From Amycolatopsis sp. A133 (GTDB lineage Bacteria > Actinomycetota > Actinomycetes > Mycobacteriales > Pseudonocardiaceae): a stretch of DNA of 64,000 nt. Both the position numbers and the translations under genes were made by a program. The notes under the pieces are model-generated. The model was not told the DNA's origin, did not search any database, and saw only the letters and a list, made by a program, of their open reading frames with translations. Shown piece by piece: positions 15,503-22,597 of this stretch. Each line of letters begins with the position of its first letter. Within the stretch, counting starts at the first letter, position 1. The stretch is taken from positions 62,001 to 126,000 of the forward strand of contig NZ_JAVHJU010000017.1 of the NCBI RefSeq assembly GCF_031082405.1. Direction: 5' to 3'.

Positions 15503-16222
15503 TCAGCGCAGGGCCTTCTGCCGCCGGGTGAGCGCGGACGGGTCGAGGTTCGCTCTTGTGCCGGCGTCGTGGCCGTCGAGGTAACCGCTGCCGGACAGCC
15601 GCCGGGGCGAGGCGGCGCGCAGGTCGCCGTACTCGGAGTCGAACGCGTGCTGCACCATCTGCGCGCGGTCGCGGACCACCAGCTCCGCCGACCGCTCGCC
15701 CGGCACCGCCGTGCGGACGGCTTCCTGCTCGGCGTGCGAGAGCCGTTCGTGCACCGCGCGGGCGAAGCCGTGCAGCCACGTGCGCCGGTACGCGGCCAGG
15801 GATTCGCCGGGGAAGAACCCACCCGGCCGGACGCGGGTCAGCTGCGTGCTCGCCTGCAGCAGCAGGCTGGTGAACAGCAGCTCCACCCGGCCGAGGTCGG
15901 AGCGGAAACCGAACACCGTGACGCTCTCGACCTTCTGGCCGAGGCGGTGCAGCAGGGTCCGGCAGCGCAGCGGGTACGCGACCGAGGTGAGCAGGCTCGC
16001 CTTGTCCCGGCTGTACGGGTCGTCCATCGGGATCTTCAGCGTGCCGATCTCGTCGGTGCTGGCCCCGGACGCGGCGAGCATCGCCTGGTCGATGCCGTAG
16101 CGCGCGACGAGCTCGGCGGCCTTCTGGTTGTACGCCTCGGCTTCCGCCTCGGTGACCGCCGGGTCTTCCGCCTTGGCCAGCAGCTTGCGGATGCGCTCGA
16201 GCTGCGGGTCTGACTCGGTCAT
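15503..16222 (-). CDS. DUF2786 protein
   Basis: A 239-residue cytoplasmic protein. The N-terminal 40 residues (LERIRKLLAKAED, then EAEAYNQKAAELVARYGID) match the DUF2786 domain found widely in actinobacteria. The rest is helical with no catalytic motif I recognise. It seems monocistronic, with 78 bp upstream and 107 bp downstream. Function unknown. Confidence 0.8.
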   Translation of the reverse strand: MTESDPQLERIRKLLAKAEDPAVTEAEAEAYNQKAAELVARYGIDQAMLAASGASTDEIGTLKIPMDDPYSRDKASLLTSVAYPLRCRTLLHRLGQKVESVTVFGFRSDLGRVELLFTSLLLQASTQLTRVRPGGFFPGESLAAYRRTWLHGFARAVHERLSHAEQEAVRTAVPGERSAELVVRDRAQMVQHAFDSEYGDLRAASPRRLSGSGYLDGHDAGTRANLDPSALTRRQKALR

Positions 16223-16300
16223 GCCGAGAGGGTATTCGACCAGGTGTTCGGGCGCGTGGACCGGGTCGGCGTGTCGCCCGCTCGAGACCAGGCCGGAGCG

Positions 16301-16846
16301 CTAGGTGAGGTACGCGTCGAGCGTGACGGCCAGTGCCGCTTCGGGGGACGGCGCAAAACTCGCCCCCGCCAACCCTCCCCACAGCCACAGCTGGGCGAGG
16401 CCGTGCAACGCGGCCCACAGCGACGCGGCGACCAGCCGCGGGTCGGCGCGGTGGTGGCCGACCGCGGCGACCAGCGCCGCGAACTCGTCGAAGACCGCGC
16501 TGGACACCGCCGCGAGCGCCGGCTCGTCCGGGTCGATCAGGTCGCGGCGGAACATCAGCTCGAACATCGCCGGGTTCTGCAGCGCGAAGTCGACGTAGTT
16601 GTGGCAGGCGGCGGTCAGCCGTTCGCGCGGGCCGCTGTCCGGCAGGCGGGTGCGACGGTCCAGCAGTTCCGTGAAACCCTGCGCGGCCACCGCCGACAGG
16701 AGTTCGGCGCGGCCCGAGAAGTGCCGCAGCGGTGCGCCGTGCGAAACCCCCGCGGCCTTGGCGATCCCGCGCAGCGTGACCGCGCCGACGCCTTCCTCGG
16801 CGAGCAGCTCCGACGCCGTCGTGATCAGGCGTTGCCGGGTGCCCAC
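16301..16846 (-). CDS. TetR-family regulator
   Basis: A 181-residue repressor-type protein with an N-terminal HTH (TASELLAEEGVGAVTLRGIAKAAGV, recognition helix ending APLRHFSGR) and a C-terminal ligand domain with the Trp-rich LAQLWLWGGL segment. The GTG at 16846 lies 22 bp inside the 3' end of the GDSL gene, so it is translationally coupled to it. A double palindrome upstream of the GDSL gene (17655-17689) is a likely binding site, which would make the operon self-regulated. Confidence 0.85.
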   Translation of the reverse strand: MGTRQRLITTASELLAEEGVGAVTLRGIAKAAGVSHGAPLRHFSGRAELLSAVAAQGFTELLDRRTRLPDSGPRERLTAACHNYVDFALQNPAMFELMFRRDLIDPDEPALAAVSSAVFDEFAALVAAVGHHRADPRLVAASLWAALHGLAQLWLWGGLAGASFAPSPEAALAVTLDAYLT

Positions 16847-17622
16847 GCCTCGTCCAGTGCCATCGGGAGCAGGTCGGGACGCTTGGGGAAAAAGCCGTCG
16901 CCGGGCTGGCGGCCGATCATCCGGTTGCGCGTGCGCGTCACCGCGACCGGCAGCACCTCGCGGAGCAGCCAGTTCAGGTCGGCGCGCCGGCTGCCGGCCG
17001 CCGCGGTGCCGGGCAGCGGCGCGAGCCAGGCGGGGTCGTGGCCGACGCCGAGGCGGGCGAGGACGTAGGCGGCGAGCCTGCGGTGGCCGTGGGCGGACAG
17101 GTGGAGCCGGTCGGGGCCGAAGTAGCGCGAATCGGTGACGGCCTGGTCCGGCCACAGGTCGATGAGCAGCGCGCCGTAGCTGACGGCCGCTTCGCGGATG
17201 GCCTCGTTGAGGGCGATGATCCGCGGCCGCATCCGGGCGCCGAGCGGCATGCGCCGGGAGACGTCGCTGAGCGTGAACGTGACGACCACGGGCGAAATCT
17301 CGGTGCAGGCCCGGATGGCGGCGTCGACCCGGCGGGCGACGGTGCGCGCGTCCCAGCCGCGGCTCATGACGTCGTTGCCGCCGCCGAAGAGGGCGACCAG
17401 GTCGGGTTCGAGCCGGGCCGCGGCCGGGACCTGCTCGGGGACGATCTGGTCGAGCCGGCGGCCGCGGACGGCGAGGTTGGCGTAGCGGAAGCCCGGTTCG
17501 TCCTCCGCCAGGCGCGCGGCGACGAAGTCGGCCCAGCCGCGGTAGCGGCGCTGATCCGGGTACGGGTCGTCGAGGCCTTCGGCGCAGCTGTCGCCGAGGA
17601 CGACAAAACGGTGGTGGCTCAT
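16825..17622 (-). CDS. SGNH/GDSL hydrolase
   Basis: A 265-residue esterase of the SGNH superfamily. Block I is VVLGDSCAEG with the nucleophile Ser near 12, block III is FGGGNDV with Gly and Asn for the oxyanion hole, and block V is PDRLHLSAHGH with the Asp-x-x-His pair. There is no signal peptide, so it is probably cytoplasmic. It is first gene in an operon with the TetR-type regulator. Confidence 0.9.
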   Translation of the reverse strand: MSHHRFVVLGDSCAEGLDDPYPDQRRYRGWADFVAARLAEDEPGFRYANLAVRGRRLDQIVPEQVPAAARLEPDLVALFGGGNDVMSRGWDARTVARRVDAAIRACTEISPVVVTFTLSDVSRRMPLGARMRPRIIALNEAIREAAVSYGALLIDLWPDQAVTDSRYFGPDRLHLSAHGHRRLAAYVLARLGVGHDPAWLAPLPGTAAAGSRRADLNWLLREVLPVAVTRTRNRMIGRQPGDGFFPKRPDLLPMALDEAWAPGNA

Positions 17623-17654
17623 CCCGATCTCCGTAACCCGTGGTTCACCTTGCC

Positions 17655-17689
17655 GACACTGTCTATCAAACTTCTGTAGACGGTGTCTA
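17655..17689. promoter_or_regulatory. candidate TetR operator pair
   Basis: Site 2 is the palindrome TAGACGGTGTCTA (17677-17689). Site 1 repeats its right side as GACACTGTCTA (17655-17665). The arms GACACTGTCTA and TAGACGGTGTC are also an inverted repeat with one mismatch. The copies are 22 bp apart, about two helical turns, and lie 32-67 bp upstream of the GDSL-tetR operon. Binding by the operon's own TetR protein is inferred. Confidence 0.55.
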
Positions 17690-17697
17690 CTTCGGGA

Positions 17698-18555
17698 TCA
17701 CCCGAGCCAGGGGCGGAGCTTGTCGGGGTTCCGGACGGCCCAGATGTGCGTGATCCGGTCGTCCGCGACGGCGAAGGCGTACACGGCGGCGAGGTCGTCT
17801 CCGCGGCGGAGGACCAGGCCGGGGAGGCCGTTGACCGTGCGCTCCTCGAAGGTCAGCGCACCGAAGGAGGCGAGCTCGGCCACGTACCGCGCGACGAGTT
17901 CGCCGCCTTCGATCGGCGCCAGTGCGGCGCGGACGCGGCCGCCGCCGTCGGCGGTCAAGGTGGCGCCCGGGTCGAGCAGCCCGATCAGGGCGTCGATGTC
18001 CCCGGCCGCCCAGGCCTGCTTGAAGTCGCGCACCAGCCCGGCCTGCCGGGTGGCCGGGACGGCGGGCCGATCGGCGCGGATCCGGCGGCGGGCCGCGGAG
18101 GCCAGCTCCCGGCACGCCGCCGGGGTGCGCCCGGTGATTTCGGCGACCTCGGCGAAGGAGTAACCGAAGACGTCGTGCAGGACGAGCGCGACGCGCTGGG
18201 CCGGTGTCATCGCTTCGAGCGCGACGAGGAACGCCATGCTCACCGACTCGTCCAGGGTGATCCGGTCGGCCGGGTCGCTCTGGTCCGGCAGCGGCTCGGG
18301 CAGCCATTCGCCCACGTACCGCTCCCGCCGCACCCGTGCCGAGCCGAGCACGTCCAGGCAGACGCGGCTGGCGACGGTCGTCAGCCAGGCGCCGGGCGAG
18401 GCGATCGCGTCCTGCTGCGCCGGGGACAGGGCGTACCAGCGCGCGTAGGTCTCCTGGACGGCGTCTTCGGCCTCGGCCAGCGAGCCGAGCAGCCGGTAGG
18501 CGAGGTTGACCAGGTGCCGTCGTTCGGCGACGACCGGTTCCGATGGCGTTGTCAT
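17698..18555 (-). CDS. ECF41-type (SigJ-like) RNA polymerase sigma factor
   Basis: A 285-residue ECF sigma factor. Region 2 (YRLLGSLAEAEDAVQETYARW) and region 4 (LHDVFGYSFAEVAEITGRT) are followed by a C-terminal SnoaL-like domain of about 100 residues. The signatures WLPEP, DGGGR and NPDKL are those of group ECF41, in which the C-terminal domain modulates activity and no membrane anti-sigma factor is used. It diverges from the FMN-reductase/SnoaL gene; ECF41 genes commonly sit next to an oxidoreductase that they control. Confidence 0.9.
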   Translation of the reverse strand: MTTPSEPVVAERRHLVNLAYRLLGSLAEAEDAVQETYARWYALSPAQQDAIASPGAWLTTVASRVCLDVLGSARVRRERYVGEWLPEPLPDQSDPADRITLDESVSMAFLVALEAMTPAQRVALVLHDVFGYSFAEVAEITGRTPAACRELASAARRRIRADRPAVPATRQAGLVRDFKQAWAAGDIDALIGLLDPGATLTADGGGRVRAALAPIEGGELVARYVAELASFGALTFEERTVNGLPGLVLRRGDDLAAVYAFAVADDRITHIWAVRNPDKLRPWLG

Positions 18556-18575
18556 GACTCCTCCGACGACACAGT

Positions 18576-18638
18576 GTTCCGGAACGTCAGGACCTGACGT
18601 CCGCGCCGGCTGCTTCGTCGTACTGGTCGGAACCGACC
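18576..18638. promoter_or_regulatory. palindromes between the sigma factor and FMN-reductase genes
   Basis: Three dyads occupy the 98-bp divergent gap: GTTCCGGAAC (18576-18585), ACGTCAGGACCTGACGT (18584-18600, perfect 8-bp arms) and GGTCGGAACCGACC (18625-18638). I did not find the published ECF41 promoter (TGTCACA, about 16 nt, CGTC) at good spacing. These dyads may be binding sites for another regulator. Confidence 0.4.
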
Positions 18639-18653
18639 GAACAGGGGAGAACG

Positions 18654-19631
18654 ATGATCAAGATCGGAATCGTGCTGGGCAGTACCCGGCCCGGCCGCGT
18701 GGGTGACCAGGTGGCCCGCTGGGTCCACGAGCGGGCGGCGCGCCGGGGTGACGCCGGGTTCGCCGTGATCGACCTGCGCGACCACCCGTTGCCCCACCTC
18801 GAGGAGCCACCGGGCTTTTCCGGCCGGTACGAGGACGAGCGCACCCGGGCCTTCGCGGCGGAGATCGCGGCGTGCGACGGGTTCGTGTTCGTCACGCCGG
18901 AGTACAACCACGCCATGCCGGGCGTGCTCAAGAACGCCCTGGACCACGTGCACGTCGAGTGGAACAGCAAGGCGGCCGGGTTCGTCTCGTACGGCGGCGT
19001 GGGCGGGGCCCGCTCGGCCGAGCAGCTGCGGCTGGTCTGCGGGGCCCTGCAGGTGGCCGACGTGGCCCCGCAGGTGACGCTGCCCCTGGTGACCGAGTTC
19101 GAGAACCGCACGCTCTTCCGGCCGGGTGACCACCAGCTCGCCGCCCTGGACACACTGCTCGACCTCGTCGTCGCCTGGAGCACGGCGCTGGCGCCGCTGC
19201 GGGGCGGGGAGGCGGAAGCCGCGATCAGGGGACGGCTCGACGAGGTCGTCGAAGCGCTCCGGGCCAAGGACCTCGAGGCCCTGCGGCAGATCTACGCACC
19301 GGACGTCGTGTCCTTCGACGTCGAACCGCCGCTGCAGCACGTGGGTGTCGAAGCGAAGCTGCAGAACTGGGCGAAGGTGTTCACGTTCTTCGAGAAGGTG
19401 GACTACGAGCTGCGCGATCTCACCATCACCGTGGGCGCCGGCCTGGCCGTCGGGCACGGCTTCGGCCGGGTCAGCGGGACGTTGAAGAACGGCGTGGTGG
19501 CGGACGGCATGTGGGTCCGGGCGACGTTCGTCTTCCGGAAGCTCGGCGGCGAGTGGGTGATCGTCCACGACCAGGCGTCCGTGCCGTTCGACATGGCGAG
19601 CGGGCGGGGAGTGGTGGACCTCGAGCCCTGA
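18654..19631 (+). CDS. NADPH-dependent FMN reductase fused to a SnoaL-like domain
   Basis: A 325-residue two-domain protein. Residues 1-180 are a flavodoxin-like NAD(P)H:FMN reductase (LGSTRPGRVGDQVARW, FVTPEYNHAMPGVLKNALD, the flavin loop SYGGVGGARSAEQLR). Residues 190-325 are an NTF2/SnoaL-like domain (EALRAKDLEALRQIYAPDVVSFD). The fusion is unusual, since the reductase normally ends near 185. The ATG at 18654 has AGGGGAGA upstream. It diverges from an ECF41 sigma gene that also carries a SnoaL-like domain, so it is the likely target of that sigma factor. Confidence 0.88.
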   Translation: MIKIGIVLGSTRPGRVGDQVARWVHERAARRGDAGFAVIDLRDHPLPHLEEPPGFSGRYEDERTRAFAAEIAACDGFVFVTPEYNHAMPGVLKNALDHVHVEWNSKAAGFVSYGGVGGARSAEQLRLVCGALQVADVAPQVTLPLVTEFENRTLFRPGDHQLAALDTLLDLVVAWSTALAPLRGGEAEAAIRGRLDEVVEALRAKDLEALRQIYAPDVVSFDVEPPLQHVGVEAKLQNWAKVFTFFEKVDYELRDLTITVGAGLAVGHGFGRVSGTLKNGVVADGMWVRATFVFRKLGGEWVIVHDQASVPFDMASGRGVVDLEP

Positions 19632-19668
19632 CGGGGACCAGCGCTGCCCCGGCGAACCGGGAAACTAA

Positions 19669-19680
19669 ACGAACGGTCGT
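19669..19680. promoter_or_regulatory. candidate TetR operator before the MOSC gene
   Basis: ACGAACGGTCGT has 4-bp perfect arms and resembles the ACGAAC/GTTCGT operators of many TetR repressors. It overlaps the spacer of the probable promoter whose -10 (TATCTT) is at 19683-19688, where bound repressor would block RNA polymerase. Confidence 0.45.
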
Positions 19681-19682
19681 GC

Positions 19683-19688
19683 TATCTT
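19683..19688 (+). promoter_or_regulatory. candidate leaderless -10 of the MOSC-tetR operon
   Basis: TATCTT lies 6 nt before the ATG at 19695. There is no ribosome-binding site, which fits a leaderless transcript. Confidence 0.45.
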
Positions 19689-19694
19689 CCCGGT

Positions 19695-20378
19695 ATGAAC
19701 GTCGAGAGCGTGTACGTGGGGGAACCGAGCGTCTTGGGCTACCGCCGCGAGCGGCCGGTGCTGAGCGCGATCACCAAAACGCTGGTCACGGTGCCCGAGC
19801 TGACCCTGACCGAGCTGAACCTCGACGGCGACCGGCAGGCCGACCTCACCGTGCACGGCGGGGTCGACAAAGCGGTCTACGTCTACCCCGCCGAGCACTA
19901 CCCGGCGTGGGCGGCCGACGGCCTCGAAGCCGGGCCGGGCGGCTTCGGCGAGAACATCTCGCTGACCGGCGTCACCGAGGACGACGTCCGGATCGGGGAC
20001 GTCTGGGCCTGGGGCGACGCGCTGGTGCAGGTGTCCCAGCCGCGGCAGCCGTGCTTCAAGCTGGCCATGAAGACCGGCCGCAAGGACGTCACGCCGCTGA
20101 TGATCGACAGCGGGCGCAGCGGCTGGTACCTGCGCGTCCTGCGGCCCGGCACGGTGCCCACGTCCGGGCCGGTCGAGCCGGCCGAGCGCGCGGACGGGCC
20201 GACGATCACCGAGGTGAACCTGGTCTCCTTCGCCAACTACGGGCAGCTGCCGGAGGACAAGGTCGAGGCGGCGCTGGACCTCGCCGACCGCGTGCTGGCC
20301 ACCCCCGCGCTCGCGGCGTCCTTCCGCGACGGCGTCCAGTCCACTGTGGATCGCTGGCGGGCGCGGCGTGCCGGTTGA
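19695..20378 (+). CDS. MOSC-domain protein (YiiM-like)
   Basis: A 227-residue protein of the MOSC family linked to molybdenum-cofactor sulfur transfer and to detoxification of N-hydroxylated compounds. It shows LDGDRQADLTVHGGVDKAVYVYP split as LDGDRQADL and VHGGVDKAVYVYP, then GGFGENI and the conserved Cys in QPRQPCFKLAM. A C-terminal three-helix tail follows. It is the first gene of an operon with a TetR regulator that overlaps it by 11 bp. Confidence 0.88.
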   Translation: MNVESVYVGEPSVLGYRRERPVLSAITKTLVTVPELTLTELNLDGDRQADLTVHGGVDKAVYVYPAEHYPAWAADGLEAGPGGFGENISLTGVTEDDVRIGDVWAWGDALVQVSQPRQPCFKLAMKTGRKDVTPLMIDSGRSGWYLRVLRPGTVPTSGPVEPAERADGPTITEVNLVSFANYGQLPEDKVEAALDLADRVLATPALAASFRDGVQSTVDRWRARRAG

Positions 20379-20964
20379 CGGCCGGATCGCCCGCGGCGAC
20401 GCGACCCGGCGGCTGGTGCTGCGCCGGGCGGTGGACGTCGCGTCGGTCGACGGCCTGGAGGGGCTGTCCCTCGGCAGGCTGGCCACCGAGCTGGAGCTGA
20501 GCAAGAGCGGGGTGTTCGCGTTGTTCGGCTCCAAGGAGGAGCTGCAGCTGGCCACGATCGACGCCGCGCTGGCGATCTTCCGTGCGCACGTCGTGACACC
20601 GTCGCTCTCGGCCGGCCCCGGGCTGCCCCGGCTGCGTGCGGTGTGCGAGAACTGGCTTAACTATTCGGAACGCCGGATCTTCCCGGGCGGCTGCTTCTTC
20701 TTCAACGTCGGCGCGGAGTTCGACGCACGCCCGGGCCGCGTGCACGACGCGGTGGCGGCGGCGAGTGGCGCGTTCGCGGAGTGCATCCGGGAAGCGGCCC
20801 GCGACGCGGTGGCGCTCGGCCACGTCGACGCGGATGCCGAACTCCTGGCGTTCGAGCTGCACGCGCTGGGCCGCGCGGCCAACGCCGACGCCGTCCTTAA
20901 CGGCGGCACCCGGGCTTACGAACTGGCCAGGCGGGCGATCCGCGCCCGCCTGGCCGGCACGTGA
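20368..20964 (+). CDS. TetR-family regulator
   Basis: A 198-residue regulator with an N-terminal HTH (GLEGLSLGRLATELELSKSG, then VFALFGSKEEL) and a TetR C-terminal domain with GGCFFFNVGAEFDARPG. The GTG at 20368 lies inside the MOSC 3' end, so it is coupled to it. It probably binds the ACGAACGGTCGT dyad at 19669. It ends one base before the convergent hexosaminidase stop. Confidence 0.88.
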   Translation: MPVDGRIARGDATRRLVLRRAVDVASVDGLEGLSLGRLATELELSKSGVFALFGSKEELQLATIDAALAIFRAHVVTPSLSAGPGLPRLRAVCENWLNYSERRIFPGGCFFFNVGAEFDARPGRVHDAVAAASGAFAECIREAARDAVALGHVDADAELLAFELHALGRAANADAVLNGGTRAYELARRAIRARLAGT

Positions 20965-20965
20965 A

Positions 20966-22531
20966 CTACTTCCAGTCGACCTGCGGGGAGCGGTAGAAGT
21001 CGATGCCCTGCGCCACCCACCGCGGGGCCTGCTTCGCCAGCCGCGCGCGGTAGGCGTCCCAGTTGTGCGACGCCCGAGGGGACCAGCCGATCTCCGCGAT
21101 GCCCGGCAGCCGCGGGAACGCCATGTACTCGATGTCGTCGGAAGTCCGGATCGTCTCGGTCCACAGCGGCGCTTCGACGCCCGCGATCTGGTTCTCACCG
21201 ACGCCTTCGACGAGCGTTGCCGGGTCCCAGTCGTACCCGTCGCGCACCTCGATCAGCGCCGCCCAGTCCTGGCCCAGCGGCGTTGACGGGTTGTACTTCA
21301 TGTCCAAGTACGCGTAGTTCGCCGGCGACATGAGGATCTTGTTGCCGCGGGCGGCGGCCGCCGCGACGTCCGGTGCCGCGCCGCCGAAGTCCCAGTACTG
21401 CGGGACCGCCGAGACCGGCGGGTTCGACTTGGCGATTTCGTGCCAGCCGGTGACCTTCTTGCCGTACTTCGCGACGATCGGCTGCACCTTGTGCTCGAAC
21501 GTCAGGTAGTCCGCGGGCAGCGTGGAGTGTGCCTCGTCGCCGCCGATGTGCAGGTACGGGCCGGGGGTGAGCGCCGCCAGCTCGCGCACCACGTCCTCGA
21601 CGAACTTGTACGTGATGGGCGAGGAGATGCACAGCGAGCTGTAACCGACCTCGGTGTCGGTCCGGGGCGGCACCGCGACGCCGTCGCAATTCAGCTCCGC
21701 GTACGTCGACTGCGCCGCGTTCGTGTGGCCCGGCATGTCGATCTCCGGGATCACCGTGATGTGCCGCGAAGCCGCGTACGCGACGATGTCCTTGTACTGC
21801 GCCTGCGTGTAGTAGCCGCCCGGGTCGCCGTACGCGGCCGTCTTGCCGCCGACCGTCGCCAGCTTCGGCCAGCTCTTGATTTCGATGCGCCAGCCCTGGT
21901 CGTCGGCCAGGTGCAGGTGCAGCGTGTTGACCTTGTACTGGGCGATCTGGTCGATGTACAGCTTCACCTGGTCGGGTCGGAAGAAGTGCCGGGCGACGTC
22001 GAGCATCGCGCCGCGCTCGGCGAAGCGCGGGTAGTCGAGGATCGTGCCGCCGGCGATCGTCCACGTCCGGTGCTGCACACGCTTGGCCTCGATCGCCGAC
22101 GGCAGCAGCTGCCGCAGCGACTGCACGCCCTCGAAGAGGCCGTCGGCGGTGTTGGCGCGCAGGGTGACGCCGTCGCGCGCGACCTTCAGCTCGTAACCCT
22201 CGGTGCCGACGCGGGAATCGTGGCCCAGCTTCAGCGAGATCGACGGCAGGCCGACAGCGTGCGGTACGACCGGCAGCGGGTAGCCGGTCGCCGGGCGGAG
22301 CAGCCCGCGCAGGTAGTCCGCGACCTGGCCGGCGCCGCGGTCGGCCGCGATCACGGTGAACGGCGTCAGCTTGAAGCCGCCCCGTGGATCGGCTTTCGCC
22401 GAGACGGGCGCGGGCACGACGTCGGTCACGCTCCGTTCGGGCGCGGCCGTCGCGGCGGCCGCGGAGGCGGGCAGGCCGGCCGCCGTGAGACTCACGACAG
22501 CCGCGGTCAGGACGGCTCTGGACAAGCGCAT
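20966..22531 (-). CDS. secreted beta-N-acetylhexosaminidase (GH20)
   Basis: A 521-residue exported GH20 enzyme that removes GlcNAc or GalNAc from the ends of chitin or peptidoglycan fragments. A signal peptide covers about 1-30 (basic start, Ala-rich core, ASAAAA). A GH20b domain follows, then the catalytic barrel with RHFFRPDQVKLYID, LHLHLADDQGWRIE and HIGGDEAH, where the Asp-Glu pair is at 332-333. The ATG at 22531 has GGAGGT upstream. A DasR-like site lies 31-46 bp upstream, fitting control by GlcN-6-P. Confidence 0.93.
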   Translation of the reverse strand: MRLSRAVLTAAVVSLTAAGLPASAAAATAAPERSVTDVVPAPVSAKADPRGGFKLTPFTVIAADRGAGQVADYLRGLLRPATGYPLPVVPHAVGLPSISLKLGHDSRVGTEGYELKVARDGVTLRANTADGLFEGVQSLRQLLPSAIEAKRVQHRTWTIAGGTILDYPRFAERGAMLDVARHFFRPDQVKLYIDQIAQYKVNTLHLHLADDQGWRIEIKSWPKLATVGGKTAAYGDPGGYYTQAQYKDIVAYAASRHITVIPEIDMPGHTNAAQSTYAELNCDGVAVPPRTDTEVGYSSLCISSPITYKFVEDVVRELAALTPGPYLHIGGDEAHSTLPADYLTFEHKVQPIVAKYGKKVTGWHEIAKSNPPVSAVPQYWDFGGAAPDVAAAAARGNKILMSPANYAYLDMKYNPSTPLGQDWAALIEVRDGYDWDPATLVEGVGENQIAGVEAPLWTETIRTSDDIEYMAFPRLPGIAEIGWSPRASHNWDAYRARLAKQAPRWVAQGIDFYRSPQVDWK

Positions 22532-22561
22532 CGGGGCACCTCCGGTCGGGGACTCCCCTGC

Positions 22562-22577
22562 AAAGGTACAGACCAGC
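22562..22577. promoter_or_regulatory. candidate DasR-responsive element of the GH20 gene
   Basis: AAAGGTACAGACCAGC matches the DasR consensus ACTGGTCTAGACCAGT at 11 of 16 positions, with the half-site AGACCAG intact. DasR is the known GlcNAc/chitin repressor of actinomycetes, and this is the promoter region of a GlcNAc-releasing enzyme. Confidence 0.45.
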
Positions 22578-22597
22578 CGGAGCATTTGGAACAATCC

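Noticed and set aside
18556..18653. Consensus ECF41 promoter in the sigma/reductase gap
   Set aside because: No TGTCACA with CGTC at about 16 nt occurs on either strand; partial matches have wrong spacing.
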